Of a DNA stretch of 64,000 nucleotides, positions 1 through 8,547 are shown piece after piece. Location of the stretch: the NCBI RefSeq assembly GCF_002368035.1, contig NZ_AP018222.1, forward strand, positions 5,619,238 through 5,683,237, written 5' to 3'. Source of the DNA: Nostoc linckia NIES-25 (lineage in GTDB: Bacteria > Cyanobacteriota > Cyanobacteriia > Cyanobacteriales > Nostocaceae). The notes below the pieces were generated by a model, which was not told where the DNA came from, searched no databases, and worked only from the letters and a program-made list of their open reading frames with translations. How positions within the stretch are numbered: position 1 is the stretch's first letter; the number at the start of each line of letters is the position of its first letter. The position numbers were made by a program, and so were the translations under genes.

Positions 1-1308
1 TGGAGTAGTCGCCTCGCCCACACCAATCACCGGAATGGCACTCGATTCTAGCAAAGTCACTTTGATGTCTGGTCTGAAAGCACGAAAGGCTAAAGCTGTA
101 AGATAACCAGCTGTGCCGCCTCCCAAAATGCCCACGGTTCGGTAACCATCGGAGGCTGGGGGGATTGCTGCCTTGGGTGAGTTTGGCCAGATCCGCCCAA
201 TTTCTTCAGCCGCAGCAGCGATCGCGCTTCGTTCCATAACTCCCAACGGTTCATCTAGTCGTGGGGCGCACTCGTGGCACTTACTACTAGGGAGAAGTCG
301 CTTAATGGTGTCTTTCCCCTGCTGTGTAATTTTCAAAACGTTGGTTGCCCGAATTGGCGTTAAGGTCGGCCCTAAAAGCGAAATGGCTTCTTCAAGACAA
401 GCCTGGGCTACAGAGAATAAAATTCCGCTATCCGCCTTGGCAACGATTGGGGTTGAAAGTTGCGGCCAAATATCTTCAAATACAGGTGGCAACTCTTCTA
501 AGGCGATGACTCGACAGCCAAAACAAGCGGTTGCACCTCGAATAACCGTTGGGCCGATGAGTGCTGTTTCCTGGGAAGCGGTGACAAATAAACATGGAGT
601 GCCACTGGCTAGCGCCGACTTGTTGACATCCAACAGTGCCTGAAATGGTATGCCTTCCAAAGCACAAACAACAAAATCGAATTCTTTAAATAATTGAGAT
701 AAGCCAGAAATACTAACAGAGTCTAAACTATCTTGGTATGCTGTCGGGGCTAATGAGGATAGATATTTTGAAGTACCGTTGACGAGTATCCGTTCTTGCC
801 CAATGGCGCGAAACTCAGGCGTTTGACAGGATGCAAAATTCTTCAGGTAAAAAGCGCGACGATTCTCAAAACCTGCGGCAGCAAAGGCTCGATCTAGAGT
901 ATCAAGTAATTGGTGATTGCCTAGTAAAGCGATCGCCTTTTGACCTACCTGCTTAGAGACTATGGGCAACTCCCAGCGATGATTTTGGGGTGCGGCTTGA
1001 GTTACGACCTCTTGAATAATATTGAGTTTACTTAAAGCCGAGACAATCTCGTTTAAGTAATTGCGTAGGCGTAGCCCGTCGTAGACATCGCCAAAATCTG
1101 CAAGTTCGGCATAAATTCCTTCAAGGGGACGAACTCCATCAATCAGCACCAACAGTTGGCGGATAATGTTGGGCTGAATGCCTTCGAGGACGAACACTTC
1201 GCTGCCCACCCAACTACAAACCTCACCCGCTTCGCTGAGGATTAAATGGGCATTGGGATTAATTCGAGGCACCTGGGGAATGTTATCTATGAAGTCAGCC
1301 ATTGACAT
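1..1308 (-). CDS. E1-like cyclodehydratase-type protein fused to a flavin-dependent halogenase (partial)
   Basis: The reading frame is open from ATG at 1308 to the left edge (436 codons, no stop), so the C-terminus is outside the window. Residues about 1-350 resemble the E1/ThiF-like proteins that bind leader peptides in thiazole/oxazole RiPP pathways. They include a Rossmann-like stretch near 124-148 and two CxxC pairs (C262/C265 in ACFGC, C344/C347 in KCHEC) suited to a structural zinc. After a linker, residues 392-436 begin a tryptophan-halogenase FAD domain (GGGTAG at 396-401, then PVIGVGEATTP). The start overlaps the end of the upstream halogenase gene by 22 bp, so translation is probably coupled; ATG at 1302 is an alternative start. 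Family knowledge suggests it recognises a peptide substrate and halogenates it. Whether the E1-like part has any catalytic role is unknown. A common Nostocales repeat lies in frame at 1063-1092. Confidence 0.72.
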   Translation of the reverse strand, partial: MSMADFIDNIPQVPRINPNAHLILSEAGEVCSWVGSEVFVLEGIQPNIIRQLLVLIDGVRPLEGIYAELADFGDVYDGLRLRNYLNEIVSALSKLNIIQEVVTQAAPQNHRWELPIVSKQVGQKAIALLGNHQLLDTLDRAFAAAGFENRRAFYLKNFASCQTPEFRAIGQERILVNGTSKYLSSLAPTAYQDSLDSVSISGLSQLFKEFDFVVCALEGIPFQALLDVNKSALASGTPCLFVTASQETALIGPTVIRGATACFGCRVIALEELPPVFEDIWPQLSTPIVAKADSGILFSVAQACLEEAISLLGPTLTPIRATNVLKITQQGKDTIKRLLPSSKCHECAPRLDEPLGVMERSAIAAAAEEIGRIWPNSPKAAIPPASDGYRTVGILGGGTAGYLTALAFRAFRPDIKVTLLESSAIPVIGVGEATTP

Positions 1309-2789
1309 TTTCTTTCTTTAACAACCTGAATTGCCTGGGGGATTGGTAAGGCGTTAGCACAATTTTTGATGAAATAGTTTTTGACTTGTCGCCAATTATC
1401 TAAATCCAAGCTGTCATTGTTGCTTTGATACTTTGTGGCAACCTGTTGACCCATAAGCAAATTTAGATAACCGTTATATCCAAAAACACTATTTTTACGA
1501 AGTAGAATTTGACCGATTGGCGATGGGCCATTGTTTTGAAAAAAGTCTACTACTGCTTCGGCATCACCAATATCAGTTTTTTGCCAGCACTGTCGCCAGA
1601 ATTCTGATTCTACTCGGCGATTGAACTTAAAGTGAATCGATAAAAAGTCACGAATATCATCCCATTTTTCGGCGATCGCTCGATTCGCTAAATTAATTAA
1701 TCCTGGGGTTGGCTGCTGATCTGAATCAATCAACACATCACACACACATTTAATGGTTTCGCCAATCATGTGTAATCCTGTTGATTCTAGCGGTTCGACA
1801 AAACCCGATGCGTTGCCAACGGCGACTACATTTTTCACCCAAAATCGTTGATGTCGCCCTGACTTGAACCTAATAAGATTATGCTCATCGCTCATCAAGG
1901 GATTCTGAAGTTTCATCTCTTGTAAAGCATCATCATCGCTGATAAAAGCAGATGAATATACATAGCCACGGTTCACTTTATCTTGCAAATCAATTTGCCA
2001 ACACCACCCACTCTGCATGGTTTGGGCAGTTGTAAAGGGCTGGATTCCCTCATCTCGCATCCATGTGCCTGTGATGGCAGAATCGCAAAATAAGCTGCTA
2101 GAAAAACTGCAAAACGGTTCTTGCAGAGTTTCTCCTAACAAGGTGGAGCGAAAACCAGAACAATCAACAAATAAATCGCCAGCCAATGTTGTGCTGTCAT
2201 TAAATAGCAGTTGCCGAATGTAGCCATTTTCTCCGACTTCAATATTTACAACAGCTTTATCGATAATTTTGATGTTAAGTTCTGCCGCTCTTCTTTCTAA
2301 GTAAGCAACGAAACTTGTATTTTCAATATGGTATCCAAAGCGTTCATCAACAACAAAATCGCCGTTCTCTCTTTGGAAGCAAGGCGACTTATTCTGCTCC
2401 ATCAACAGTGAATAAATACTGGATTCTGTAGTTGAATCGAGACAATAATAGGCAGTGCTTTTACTCAGAACACTGAGTTTATCTGCCAGATGAGTTACAA
2501 AAGGATAATTGAAGTGGGACTGAGTAGAATCCCCCCAAATAAACTTAATTCCCAGTTTCCAAATAGGTTGTGTTTCTTCATAAAATTGCTCTCGATTTAA
2601 TCCCAAGTACTTATGTAGAAACCAAGGTATCCAGGCGGTGGTCGCTTCACCCACTCCAATCACGGGAACGGTTGTGGAATGGACTACGACCACGTTCAAC
2701 CAGGGTATCTTCACCTTCAAGGCTAAGGCAGAGAGAAAACCAGCACTACCTCCGCCCAAAACTACGACATTATGTATTGTTTTTTCCAC
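1287..2789 (-). CDS. Flavin-dependent tryptophan halogenase family protein
   Basis: This 500-residue protein has the length and order of PrnA/RebH-type halogenases, which use FADH2, O2 and chloride or bromide to halogenate an aromatic substrate. Visible signatures are the FAD-binding GGGSAG at residues 12-17, PVIGVGEAT at 42-50, and K78 in WKLGIKF, which aligns with the catalytic lysine (K79 of PrnA). The WCWQI motif matches the family WxWxI block, and GFVEPLESTG contains the probable catalytic glutamate. The start is GTG at 2789; no strong Shine-Dalgarno sequence is seen. It is the first gene of a minus-strand pair whose second member carries another halogenase domain. The neighbouring LanB-like gene suggests a peptide-attached Trp or similar residue as substrate, but that is inference. 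Confidence 0.88.
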   Translation of the reverse strand: MEKTIHNVVVLGGGSAGFLSALALKVKIPWLNVVVVHSTTVPVIGVGEATTAWIPWFLHKYLGLNREQFYEETQPIWKLGIKFIWGDSTQSHFNYPFVTHLADKLSVLSKSTAYYCLDSTTESSIYSLLMEQNKSPCFQRENGDFVVDERFGYHIENTSFVAYLERRAAELNIKIIDKAVVNIEVGENGYIRQLLFNDSTTLAGDLFVDCSGFRSTLLGETLQEPFCSFSSSLFCDSAITGTWMRDEGIQPFTTAQTMQSGWCWQIDLQDKVNRGYVYSSAFISDDDALQEMKLQNPLMSDEHNLIRFKSGRHQRFWVKNVVAVGNASGFVEPLESTGLHMIGETIKCVCDVLIDSDQQPTPGLINLANRAIAEKWDDIRDFLSIHFKFNRRVESEFWRQCWQKTDIGDAEAVVDFFQNNGPSPIGQILLRKNSVFGYNGYLNLLMGQQVATKYQSNNDSLDLDNWRQVKNYFIKNCANALPIPQAIQVVKERKCQWLTS

Positions 2790-2974
2790 ATCTATGAAAC
2801 TGTCTATCAGTAATGTTCTGTACTCTAGTATGCAAGCTTCATGGAATTTGGAAATTATTTGCTACCAATCTTAGCAATCGATCCTTTGCTTCTTAACTTC
2901 CTTAAAGATTTTCCCCTGCTAGTGTTCAAATCAGCTAGGATTTTCTGACAGTACCAACAACGGAAACAATTCTC
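2790..2974. promoter_or_regulatory. Divergent intergenic region of the halogenase/LanB-like locus
   Basis: This 185-bp gap lies between the minus-strand halogenase pair and the plus-strand MBL/LanB-like operon, so promoters for both must lie in it or overlap the gene starts. I could not pick out convincing -35/-10 pairs. It also holds one short open reading frame on the plus strand (2841-2948), listed separately. Confidence 0.4.
2841..2948 (+). CDS. Small ORF of 35 codons, speculative precursor or scaffold peptide
   Basis: A short ORF runs from ATG at 2841 to TGA at 2948, ending 26 bp before the MBL gene. The peptide is hydrophobic and leucine-rich, with the segment AIDPLLLNFLKDFPLL and the C-terminus KSARIF. 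Position directly ahead of modification enzymes fits a RiPP precursor or PEARL scaffold peptide. However, there is no clear Shine-Dalgarno sequence, no Cys, and only one Ser. I do not recognise it; it may be chance. The real precursor could equally lie beyond the left edge. Confidence 0.2.
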   Translation: MEFGNYLLPILAIDPLLLNFLKDFPLLVFKSARIF

Positions 2975-4732
2975 ATGCGTGTCACTATCTGTGGTCATGC
3001 TGCTTTATACATTGAAACTATCGATCAACGCATCCTGCTCGATCCATGCTTCTCGGATACACTTGTCGGGGGTACACTTACTTACCATCCCGGTCGGGTA
3101 TTTGAATTAGACAAACTACCAAACTTGACAGCTTTGGTGGTGACTCACGGACATTTCGATCACTTTCATTTGGAAACTCTCCAGAAGTTGCCGCGCCAAC
3201 TGCCTGTAATTACTGCGGATGAACCGGCACTGGTCGAACAGCTGCAAAAGATCGGATTCTCAAAAATCATCATCTGTCAGCCTTGGCAAGCGATCGCCTT
3301 GGGAGAAACTCACTTGCTCCCCACTCCTTCAGACCACGAAGAACCAGAGTTTGGGCTGTTAGTTCGAGATGCAACTGGCACATTCTGGCACATGGCAGAT
3401 GCAGAAGTGACGGCGGAAATAGGAGAACGAATTACGCAAGAATACGGTGCTATTGATTTAATTTCAACCAAGTATCAGCCAGTAGTACGTGCCAGTATGG
3501 GCTATTTGCACGGCATGGGAGCAACATTCGATCGCCAAGGGGTAGTTAGTTGGCTGGAAGCGGCGTGTGCTTGCAACCCGGCTTTGGTGTTCCCTTACGC
3601 TTCAGGTCTGTGCTTTAGCGATCGGCACGCCTGGTTTAACCGCTATGCTTTTCCTTTAACTTCCGACGAAACAGTTCGCTTGTTGCAACGTCGGCTTGGT
3701 TCCCCAGAACGAGCCAAAACGGTGCGTCCCGGTGATGTCATTGAGCTTCAAGCTGGGCAACCCCCGCAACGACACGAACAGTCAGCTGATTTCGTTAGAG
3801 AAAAGCCATCTCCTGGGTTGCGCTGGGAACCAATCGATATCAGCACCCTCACAGGATTGTCTACACCAGAAGAACGGCGTACCTTGCAACAAAAGCTAGA
3901 TGTATTCCTGGCAGGGCCCTTGGTTTCCTGGCTCAAACATCAAGTCAAACAAACTCACAGCAGTTGGACTAGTTTCCCTGCCGAGCAGGTTGTTTGGCAG
4001 TTGGTGGTTCATGCTGGAGATGGAGAACGGCTAAACTATGCGATTGATTTTCGTTCCCAGGATTTTTCTGTCTTCCCAGGCGAGCATCCAGAAGCAAACT
4101 TTTTTACCCACGTCGCCGGACAAGCTCTTGACGATGTGATGGCAGGCAAAATGCCGGGGCTAATTTTTTGGCTGGCGGGTGAGGCTCGTAGTTATGAAAA
4201 GGTCATTTCTGTACGCAATGGGCGTTTCGAGTGTCCAAAGTGGCCAAAGACACCCGAAGATTTCCCCTCAGACCCACTCACTTACTATCTCCGTCATTTT
4301 GGGACTGGCGAAACTTCTCTCGTTCAGCCTGATGACCAGTCTGAGAAAGTGCCATCACCAAAAAGTGCCAATGATATTCAGATTCTCACCCGTTTAGGGG
4401 AGAACGAAGGAGTGATGAACAAAAAAGTTCTACTGGCTTATTTGGCAGTTCAAGAAGCAGAGCGCTTGGGGCTGAAGATTTCTGATATGGAAATTCAAAC
4501 AATGTCCGACTCTTTTCGAGAGCAGTTTGATTTACTCGATAGCGAAGATACAGAGCAATGGTTAAAGGAAGCAGGCTTGAGTCTTGAGGGATACTCAGCC
4601 GTGATGCGAGATTTCACCGCAGTCCTGAAGTTGGAGCAACATTACACTAGGGTAATTGAGCCACTCCTCGCCAATCATCGGCGCGTGGCTACAGCTAGAT
4701 ATGCCCGCTCCCGCCGCAATATCAACGACTGA
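2975..4732 (+). CDS. MBL-fold metallohydrolase with C-terminal PpiC/SurA-like region
   Basis: A 585-residue protein. Residues 1 to about 270 form a metallo-beta-lactamase fold of the UlaG/NAPE-PLD-like kind, with the metal motif THGHFDH (H58, H60, D62, H63), a downstream PSDHEE and an MADAE segment. The middle part (about 290-420) is unrecognised. The last ~110 residues (from about 470) resemble the N-terminal chaperone-like segment of cyanobacterial PpiC-type isomerases (SDSFREQFDLLDSED, then WLKEAGLSLEGY). Such segments also occur in proteins of putative peptide-maturation systems. It is the first gene of a tight plus-strand operon: its TGA shares one base with the ATG of the LanB-like gene. 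A hydrolytic step on a peptide or tailored product is plausible; the substrate is unknown. Confidence 0.72.
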   Translation: MRVTICGHAALYIETIDQRILLDPCFSDTLVGGTLTYHPGRVFELDKLPNLTALVVTHGHFDHFHLETLQKLPRQLPVITADEPALVEQLQKIGFSKIIICQPWQAIALGETHLLPTPSDHEEPEFGLLVRDATGTFWHMADAEVTAEIGERITQEYGAIDLISTKYQPVVRASMGYLHGMGATFDRQGVVSWLEAACACNPALVFPYASGLCFSDRHAWFNRYAFPLTSDETVRLLQRRLGSPERAKTVRPGDVIELQAGQPPQRHEQSADFVREKPSPGLRWEPIDISTLTGLSTPEERRTLQQKLDVFLAGPLVSWLKHQVKQTHSSWTSFPAEQVVWQLVVHAGDGERLNYAIDFRSQDFSVFPGEHPEANFFTHVAGQALDDVMAGKMPGLIFWLAGEARSYEKVISVRNGRFECPKWPKTPEDFPSDPLTYYLRHFGTGETSLVQPDDQSEKVPSPKSANDIQILTRLGENEGVMNKKVLLAYLAVQEAERLGLKISDMEIQTMSDSFREQFDLLDSEDTEQWLKEAGLSLEGYSAVMRDFTAVLKLEQHYTRVIEPLLANHRRVATARYARSRRNIND

Positions 4733-7023
4733 TGAACGATCCCAGAAAACAATTTCAGCTTGCCCCCGTTGGCATCTTGCGGGCTGCTGCTTGGCCAATT
4801 GAGAATATTCAGAGCTTTGGCAATCGGGAACTTGCCAGCCTAGCATTGGCAGCAAGCCGCACAAATGACGATCGCATCTGGAAGCAATACACAGCGGCTT
4901 ATCAGCAGGTGCATGAAGACGAGCGCGATCGCCTTTGGCAGATGACCGCAGCAGATTCATGGTTTATGAAAGCGTTGCTGTTGTCTAATCCGTCACTCGT
5001 CACGGAGGTACAGCGCGGGCTGCCACAAAGACAGGGAAAACGGACTAAAAAAATTCGCCATCTGGAGACGGCGCTGTATCGTTATCTAGCGCGGGCTGCG
5101 GGACGGACAACACCATACGGCTTATGGGCTGGTGTGAGTTTAGTCGAGTTTGCCAAGATGGGACGACACGATCCGGCTGCGGCTGAGTATTCATTTACAC
5201 CCGATCTTCGTCCTTTTCAAAGGATATTGCGATCGCTAGCTCAACGCTCAATTTATCGTGAAAATGCAACTTGGCGATTAAATCCCACCTTGAAACGACA
5301 AGCAGATGGTTCCTGGCTCTTTTGGGGTCGCACTCCACAGGGGTTAGTCGAGCAGCGTGAGATTGAATTCCAAGAAGTCGCGGACATTTTATTGCAAGAA
5401 CTGACCAAACTGGATTTGGGAACATTGGATGAACTAGCCAAAACAGTAGCAGTCTCACCTCGCTGGAACAGTGCAGCAGAAATACAAGATATTCTGAATA
5501 TCTTCATTGATGGCGGTGTGCTTTTAGGCGGACTAGACTTACCCCATCGCTTTGAAAGTCCTTGGGAAGCCTTAACAGTGGTGGCAGACAAGCTAATTGA
5601 GCCAGATCGGTGTCTCTGGAACAGCACTATCCAAGAACTGCATCGCCTTTGTGATAATCTTGCGGCAAAACTTGAGGTAATATCTCTGGATGCACTTGCG
5701 GATTCTCTGCAACAAGCAAAGACTTGTATTCAAGAACTCGCTCAAGCCCTTGGTGTTTCCATCGTCCAACTATCCGAGCCAGTGTTGCACTGCGATTTGG
5801 GGCTACCGTTTCGGATTGCCATCAATGAGGCGCAGCAAAACATTTTGTTGCAAACACTCGCAGACTATGAGTGCTGTTGGATTCAGGGTGCAAGTCCAGC
5901 GTCGGCAATGCGGATGGCGTTCCGCGAACGGCTGAAACAGGAATTTCAAGCGGGTATTGCACTTGGGGATCTCAAATCCACCCTGGTTTCCGAAATGAGA
6001 ACAGCTCATAGCCACCCTGAAGTTGTGAGTCGGTTAGAGGCGTGGGAGCGATCGCTGTTGCAAAATAAAGATGTAGTCGTTCTCGAAACCAGCAGCAATA
6101 CGCCATCGCTGTCTACAGCTCCTTTCGGTTGCTTGTTCGCGGGTCTATTTGAGTCTTTTCAACTGGTAGTTCACGGGATTAGTGACGATCCGGTGCGAAT
6201 CTTTGCTCGGTTTAAAGATTTACTCAATGAAAATAATTTATTGCATTCTTGGTTTCAAGAAAAGCTTGACTGTTTGGCAAGCCAGCATCAAATTCAAATC
6301 GCAGAACTAAAAAGTCCCTTTGAGTCAAATCCAAATGTCCTGGCTCGTCCTCATTTCAACCTTCTTCCCATTGAGTTATGGGGGGCGAGTCAAGATACTC
6401 CATCCCTAGCTGATGCAGAAATTTTTCTAGACCGCTCAACACAACTGCCTTTTTTAAAACTGCGATCGCTCCCCAACCCGGTAGCAGTTTTCTGGTTTTC
6501 CTTGGCTGCGGTTAATGCCCGCGACCCCATCTCCGAACAATTACTTTGGACTAGCTTTCAAGATAATCCAACGGCGATTTTTCGTGCTGCCACCCTGCCG
6601 ATGCAGATTGAACTGACTCAACCTCGTTTCACTCCTCGCGTTCAACTGCCAAAAGAAGCGATCTTACGTCCTCGGAGGACAGTTTTAAGCGGGCAAATCT
6701 TAGCAGAACTCGCCACGTTACCTGCAACAGAGCGATTCGCCAGGTGGCAGCAATTAGCTTCTGAGTATAGCTGGCCGATGCTGCTCAATCTACAAATAGA
6801 GAGCAAGCATTCACTGATTCTGCATCGAGATAGCCCTTTGTCTCTTGAGTCCTTTTTCAAAAAAGACCTGCAAAAACAAACCCGATGGCTGATTGTAGAA
6901 GAGTTAGTCAATCAATCTTGGCTAGTCGATCCAAAAGGACAGCATTACATGGCAGAACTGGCCTTACCCTTTGCCCGTACTGAACATGGCTGGTCGTTGC
7001 GTAGAGGAAATAGCTCAATATGA
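4732..7023 (+). CDS. LanB-type (lantibiotic dehydratase N-terminal / PEARL-like) protein
   Basis: This 763-residue protein carries the hallmark of the glutamylation domain of class I lantibiotic dehydratases: a basic patch followed by RYLARAAGRTTPYGLWAG at residues 117-134, an opening ILRAAAWPIENI, and the long mixed helical region typical of the family. These enzymes use aminoacyl-tRNA to modify a peptide. The protein stops at the size of the tRNA-dependent domain and no SpaB_C-type elimination domain follows; the next gene is an MBL protein. That architecture matches either a split LanB or a PEARL (peptide aminoacyl-tRNA ligase), which adds amino acids to the C-terminus of a scaffold peptide. 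Neighbouring halogenases would suit Trp addition followed by halogenation, as in PEARL pathways leading to halogenated alkaloids. It overlaps both neighbours by 1-4 bp. Confidence 0.82.
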   Translation: MNDPRKQFQLAPVGILRAAAWPIENIQSFGNRELASLALAASRTNDDRIWKQYTAAYQQVHEDERDRLWQMTAADSWFMKALLLSNPSLVTEVQRGLPQRQGKRTKKIRHLETALYRYLARAAGRTTPYGLWAGVSLVEFAKMGRHDPAAAEYSFTPDLRPFQRILRSLAQRSIYRENATWRLNPTLKRQADGSWLFWGRTPQGLVEQREIEFQEVADILLQELTKLDLGTLDELAKTVAVSPRWNSAAEIQDILNIFIDGGVLLGGLDLPHRFESPWEALTVVADKLIEPDRCLWNSTIQELHRLCDNLAAKLEVISLDALADSLQQAKTCIQELAQALGVSIVQLSEPVLHCDLGLPFRIAINEAQQNILLQTLADYECCWIQGASPASAMRMAFRERLKQEFQAGIALGDLKSTLVSEMRTAHSHPEVVSRLEAWERSLLQNKDVVVLETSSNTPSLSTAPFGCLFAGLFESFQLVVHGISDDPVRIFARFKDLLNENNLLHSWFQEKLDCLASQHQIQIAELKSPFESNPNVLARPHFNLLPIELWGASQDTPSLADAEIFLDRSTQLPFLKLRSLPNPVAVFWFSLAAVNARDPISEQLLWTSFQDNPTAIFRAATLPMQIELTQPRFTPRVQLPKEAILRPRRTVLSGQILAELATLPATERFARWQQLASEYSWPMLLNLQIESKHSLILHRDSPLSLESFFKKDLQKQTRWLIVEELVNQSWLVDPKGQHYMAELALPFARTEHGWSLRRGNSSI

Positions 7024-8528
7024 TACGCCGAAGATTAAGCAGCACCATTGGATTCCAACTCATCTACCAAGACGAAACCCAGTTTGGTAGTGCCATAACC
7101 GGACAATGCGATACTCTCATCCGTCGCTACTGCGCCAGCATCGCAGCACACCGCCATCAATATGGGCTTGCAGATGTGGTGGCTCATTCGCGGGAATTAC
7201 TGGCAGCGACAATGGTTAGTGGCGGTCTTGCAGATTTGTATCAGCGTCCTGGTGTGCTTTTGGAAGATTGGCTTTATCCCGATACCAAAGCCGTTAAACC
7301 TGTTGCCCTTCAGTTGGAAGGTAATACTGGTGAAAGTATCGTAATTCTAGAACTATCACCTCATCTTTTGTCCGATTTGGCTTTGTATTTAGGAGAATGG
7401 CAACAAGGAAGTACAGCTCCGAGTGCGAACATTGCCCGCGAGTTATGGAACGTGTTGAGTGACTATGGCGCACTGGTTGACTTCGATGAACTATCCGTCA
7501 AGCCACAACTCGGCTATGCTACCTTTGTGGGTCACTCAACCCTGCGGCTCAGTGATGGCAACTCTAGTATTCTCTTCGATCCATTTTTGTTGCCCAAGTC
7601 TGAGGTTTATCCGCCAAACTACCAACCTCTGAGCTTAGAGGAAATGGGACAACCCAATGCTGTATTCATCACCCACTCTCACCCCGATCATTTTGATTTA
7701 GGAACCTTGCTGCGGCTTGGTGCAAACGTGCCAATCTTCGTTCCCGAAGTCAAGCGAGAATCTGTGTTGGCGATCGATATGGCATTGCGGCTGCGTCAGC
7801 TTGGGTTCAAGAATATTCACACCCTTGGCTGGTTTAACGAAAAGCAAATTGACGGGATGCGAGTTATTGCCTTACCCTTCTATGGAGAACAGCCAACGGT
7901 TGCCGAAGCGTTGCATCCAGATATTCGCAATGAAGGTAACACCTACCTCGTTGAGTATTGCGATCGCCGTGTTGCACTGACAGCAGATTCAGGAAGTGAC
8001 TGTCTGGGAGATGTCAAAAAACTGGCAGCCACAGCCTTAGAGCGTTATGGTTCCCTTGATACATTATTTGGAGGATATCGAGGTTTTGGACTGTATCCGA
8101 TTCAATATCTGTTTTCATCAGTCGCTCGCTATCTTCCTTTTGTACCGGAGAAAAGCTGGCAAGTCCGCCAAAAAATGATGTGCGATGCTGACGATTTAAT
8201 TGATGTAGCTGAAATCTGGAATGCCAAACGAATTGTACCCTACTCCGATGGCGGCGCTCCTTGGTATTGGCAGCGCGGTCTTGGCCCTTGCCTTGATGGA
8301 TCGCAAGCACACATTATGGCTGTCGATCCAACCCCAGAGCATGTTTGCCAGGTAGCGACTGTGCGTTCTGGAACCCGTAAAGATGGAGCGATCGCTTCTC
8401 CTGTATCGATTTGCTTGCTTCGCCCTGGAGATGCTCTTGCCTTTGCTCAAGAGGATACGCAAGTAGTTCAAAACCAATCTTGGCCATATCTTAACGCGAA
8501 CAAACACAGCAAAAAAAAGGATTCTTAA
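7020..8528 (+). CDS. MBL-fold metallohydrolase with N-terminal extension
   Basis: A 502-residue protein. Residues 1-160 form an unrecognised N-terminal domain. From about 165 to 430 there is an MBL fold, with FVGHSTLRL, ILFDPF and the metal-binding THSHPDHFD (H219, H221, D223, H224), then ALTADSGSD as the later metal-ligand region. The ATG overlaps the TGA of the LanB-like gene (ATGA at 7020-7023), so the two are translationally coupled. It differs from the first MBL protein of this operon in length and extra domains, so the pair is unlikely to be a recent duplication. Role in the pathway is unknown: hydrolysis of an ester, lactone or peptide intermediate, or self-protection, would all fit. 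The C-terminus ends in a lysine-rich tail. Confidence 0.72.
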   Translation: MIRRRLSSTIGFQLIYQDETQFGSAITGQCDTLIRRYCASIAAHRHQYGLADVVAHSRELLAATMVSGGLADLYQRPGVLLEDWLYPDTKAVKPVALQLEGNTGESIVILELSPHLLSDLALYLGEWQQGSTAPSANIARELWNVLSDYGALVDFDELSVKPQLGYATFVGHSTLRLSDGNSSILFDPFLLPKSEVYPPNYQPLSLEEMGQPNAVFITHSHPDHFDLGTLLRLGANVPIFVPEVKRESVLAIDMALRLRQLGFKNIHTLGWFNEKQIDGMRVIALPFYGEQPTVAEALHPDIRNEGNTYLVEYCDRRVALTADSGSDCLGDVKKLAATALERYGSLDTLFGGYRGFGLYPIQYLFSSVARYLPFVPEKSWQVRQKMMCDADDLIDVAEIWNAKRIVPYSDGGAPWYWQRGLGPCLDGSQAHIMAVDPTPEHVCQVATVRSGTRKDGAIASPVSICLLRPGDALAFAQEDTQVVQNQSWPYLNANKHSKKKDS

Positions 8529-8547
8529 ACACTAGATAAGCTATCTT

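Noticed and set aside
120..400. A suspected frameshift between the E1-like domain and the halogenase domain of the first gene
   Set aside because: Re-reading the bases (four T, not five, in the poly-T run near 374) gives one continuous frame through AISLLGPTLTPI, the second CxxC and the FAD motif.
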